Assembly: GCA_023429375.1 (NCBI GenBank)
Contig: JAEYVY010000007.1
Span: 558,001 to 622,000, forward strand
DNA: 64,000 bases
Direction of reading: 5' to 3'
Source: Bacteroidota bacterium
Lineage (GTDB): Bacteria > Bacteroidota > Bacteroidia > Bacteroidales > Tannerellaceae
Made by a program: the position numbers and the translations under genes
Shown here: positions 63,362 through 64,000 of the stretch, piece after piece
How the letters are laid out: each line of letters begins with the position of its first letter
Position numbering within the stretch: the first letter of the stretch is position 1
The notes under the pieces: generated by a model
What the model was told of the DNA's origin: nothing
The model's input: the letters and a program-made list of their open reading frames with translations, nothing else
The model's database searches: none

Positions 63362-63799
63362 ATGAATAATCTTATCGACATAATAAAAGGTATTCATCCT
63401 GGTAAATTCATTGAAAGGGAATTGAAAAAGAAGAACCTTACTCAACGTGCGTTGGCTGAGGAAACAGGTATTCCATTCCAAACTATTAATGCTATAATTG
63501 CAGGTAGACGTAATTTGACTACTGAACAAGCCTTAAAAATAGATCAGATATTAGGATATGAGGAAGGCTTTTTTGCTATTCTTCAAACTCACTATGATAT
63601 TAAGCAGTATAAAGAAAAAGAATTAGCCAGTATCTATACAGAAGCTCCACACATTCGCAGATCTTTATTTTGGGATGCTGATTTCAATAAAATTAATTGG
63701 GCGAAATATAAGAATGCAGTTATCAAACGTGTTTTTGAAAGGGGAAGCAAAGACGAAATAGAAGAAATTACTCGATATTATAATCTATCAACTAAATAA
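63362..63799 (+). CDS. HTH-DUF6922 antitoxin
   Basis: A 145-aa two-domain protein. Residues 10-75 are a HigA/VapI-like HTH (HPGKFIERELKKKNLTQRAL, GIPFQTINAIIAGRRNLTTE). Residues 95-142 resemble the DUF6922 domain (IRRSLFWDADFNKINWAKYK, RVFERGSKDEIEEITRYYNL), often found beside nucleotidyltransferase toxins. Start ATG 63362 is chosen over TTG 63356. The toxin gene starts 11 bp downstream, so this is probably the repressor and antitoxin of the pair. Confidence 0.8.
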   Translation: MNNLIDIIKGIHPGKFIERELKKKNLTQRALAEETGIPFQTINAIIAGRRNLTTEQALKIDQILGYEEGFFAILQTHYDIKQYKEKELASIYTEAPHIRRSLFWDADFNKINWAKYKNAVIKRVFERGSKDEIEEITRYYNLSTK

Positions 63800-63810
63800 A
63801 GCATTGAACA

Positions 63811-64000
63811 ATGGCTATCAAACTGCATTATGAAACGGTCACCCCTTTATTAAGAAAGATTCTTAAAGAGATTATGGATAATCCGATATTTGAACCTTTC
63901 TATTTGGTTGGTGGAACTTCCCTTAGTTTACGTTTAGGACATAGAATTTCGGTTGATATTGATTTGTTTACCAATGCTCCTTATGGTAGTCTGGATTTCT
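63811..64000 (+). CDS. AbiEii/AbiGii-type nucleotidyltransferase toxin (partial, runs off the window)
   Basis: The first 63 codons are visible. MAIKLHYETVTPLLRKILKE leads to the nucleotidyltransferase motif: YLVGGTSLSLRLGHR, then SVDIDLFTN (GG...DxDLF). Enzymes of this kind (AbiEii, MenT) add nucleotides to tRNA acceptor ends and act as abortive-infection or type IV/II toxins. The reading frame is open to the last base. The upstream HTH-DUF6922 protein is its likely partner. Confidence 0.8.
   Translation, partial: MAIKLHYETVTPLLRKILKEIMDNPIFEPFYLVGGTSLSLRLGHRISVDIDLFTNAPYGSLDF

Overview
The window is chromosomal DNA of an AT-rich Bacteroidales bacterium. The signs are SusC/SusD pairs, FecR/ECF regulation, lipoprotein signal peptides, the Bacteroidetes promoter form TTG-N19..20-TAnnTTTG, tyrosine-recombinase N-terminal domains of Bacteroides type, and the conserved DUF1599/DoxX-like/tpiA/SPOR/folE gene order. 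A Parabacteroides-like relative is my best guess, but the genus is inference and nothing here proves it.

Layout. 1-5200: M81 metallopeptidase, lipoprotein thioredoxin plus MarR regulator, lpxK-thiL, tRNA-Phe. 5137-17163: an island set in the 3' end of tRNA-Phe and bounded by a 13-bp direct repeat of that end. It holds a wrecked integrase fused in frame to the tail of a TonB receptor, a FecR-SusC-SusD-sigma uptake locus, a complete IS3-type element and two Crp/Fnr paralogues. 17200-26650: accessory genes, namely a Fic protein with twin operators, a 4-fold beta flower lipoprotein, GH43, VOC protein, gap, a GlxA-type regulator, a subclass B1 metallo-beta-lactamase, and an FGE-sialidase fusion. 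26614-30379: a sodium-linked operon (Rnf/Nqr pair split by an OadB-type decarboxylase subunit, then nhaA). 30920-49152: mostly core genes (FKBPs, Lrp, subtilisin-like protease, xseAB-ispD-recG, M23/LysM, DUF1599, DoxX-like, tpiA, SPOR, folE, mnmA, pgk, AlaX-like, rmlB, rmlC), then tRNA-Cys. 49700-61000: ABC-F, GNATs, a lone HipA, acyltransferase, methyltransferase, a small membrane gene broken by a stop codon, GH3, AraC/GyrI regulator. 61275-64000: two tandem toxin-antitoxin cassettes, each headed by the same ~190-bp block that looks like the 3' end of a tRNA-Val gene plus its terminator. The first carries a hipB-hipS-hipT operon with three operators; the second carries an HTH-DUF6922 antitoxin and an AbiEii-type nucleotidyltransferase that runs off the window.

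Two further signals are not explained by genes. One is a ~185-bp MITE-like element with terminal inverted repeats TCATCCCGATGTC, present three times (21312, 40260, 54633). The other is a ~45-bp repeat present at 17278 and 49575 with a diverged partial copy at 19337. The most system-like observations are the tRNA-associated toxin-antitoxin cassette array at the right end, the orphan Rnf/Nqr-OadB-NhaA cluster, and the tRNA-Phe island with its chimeric integrase.
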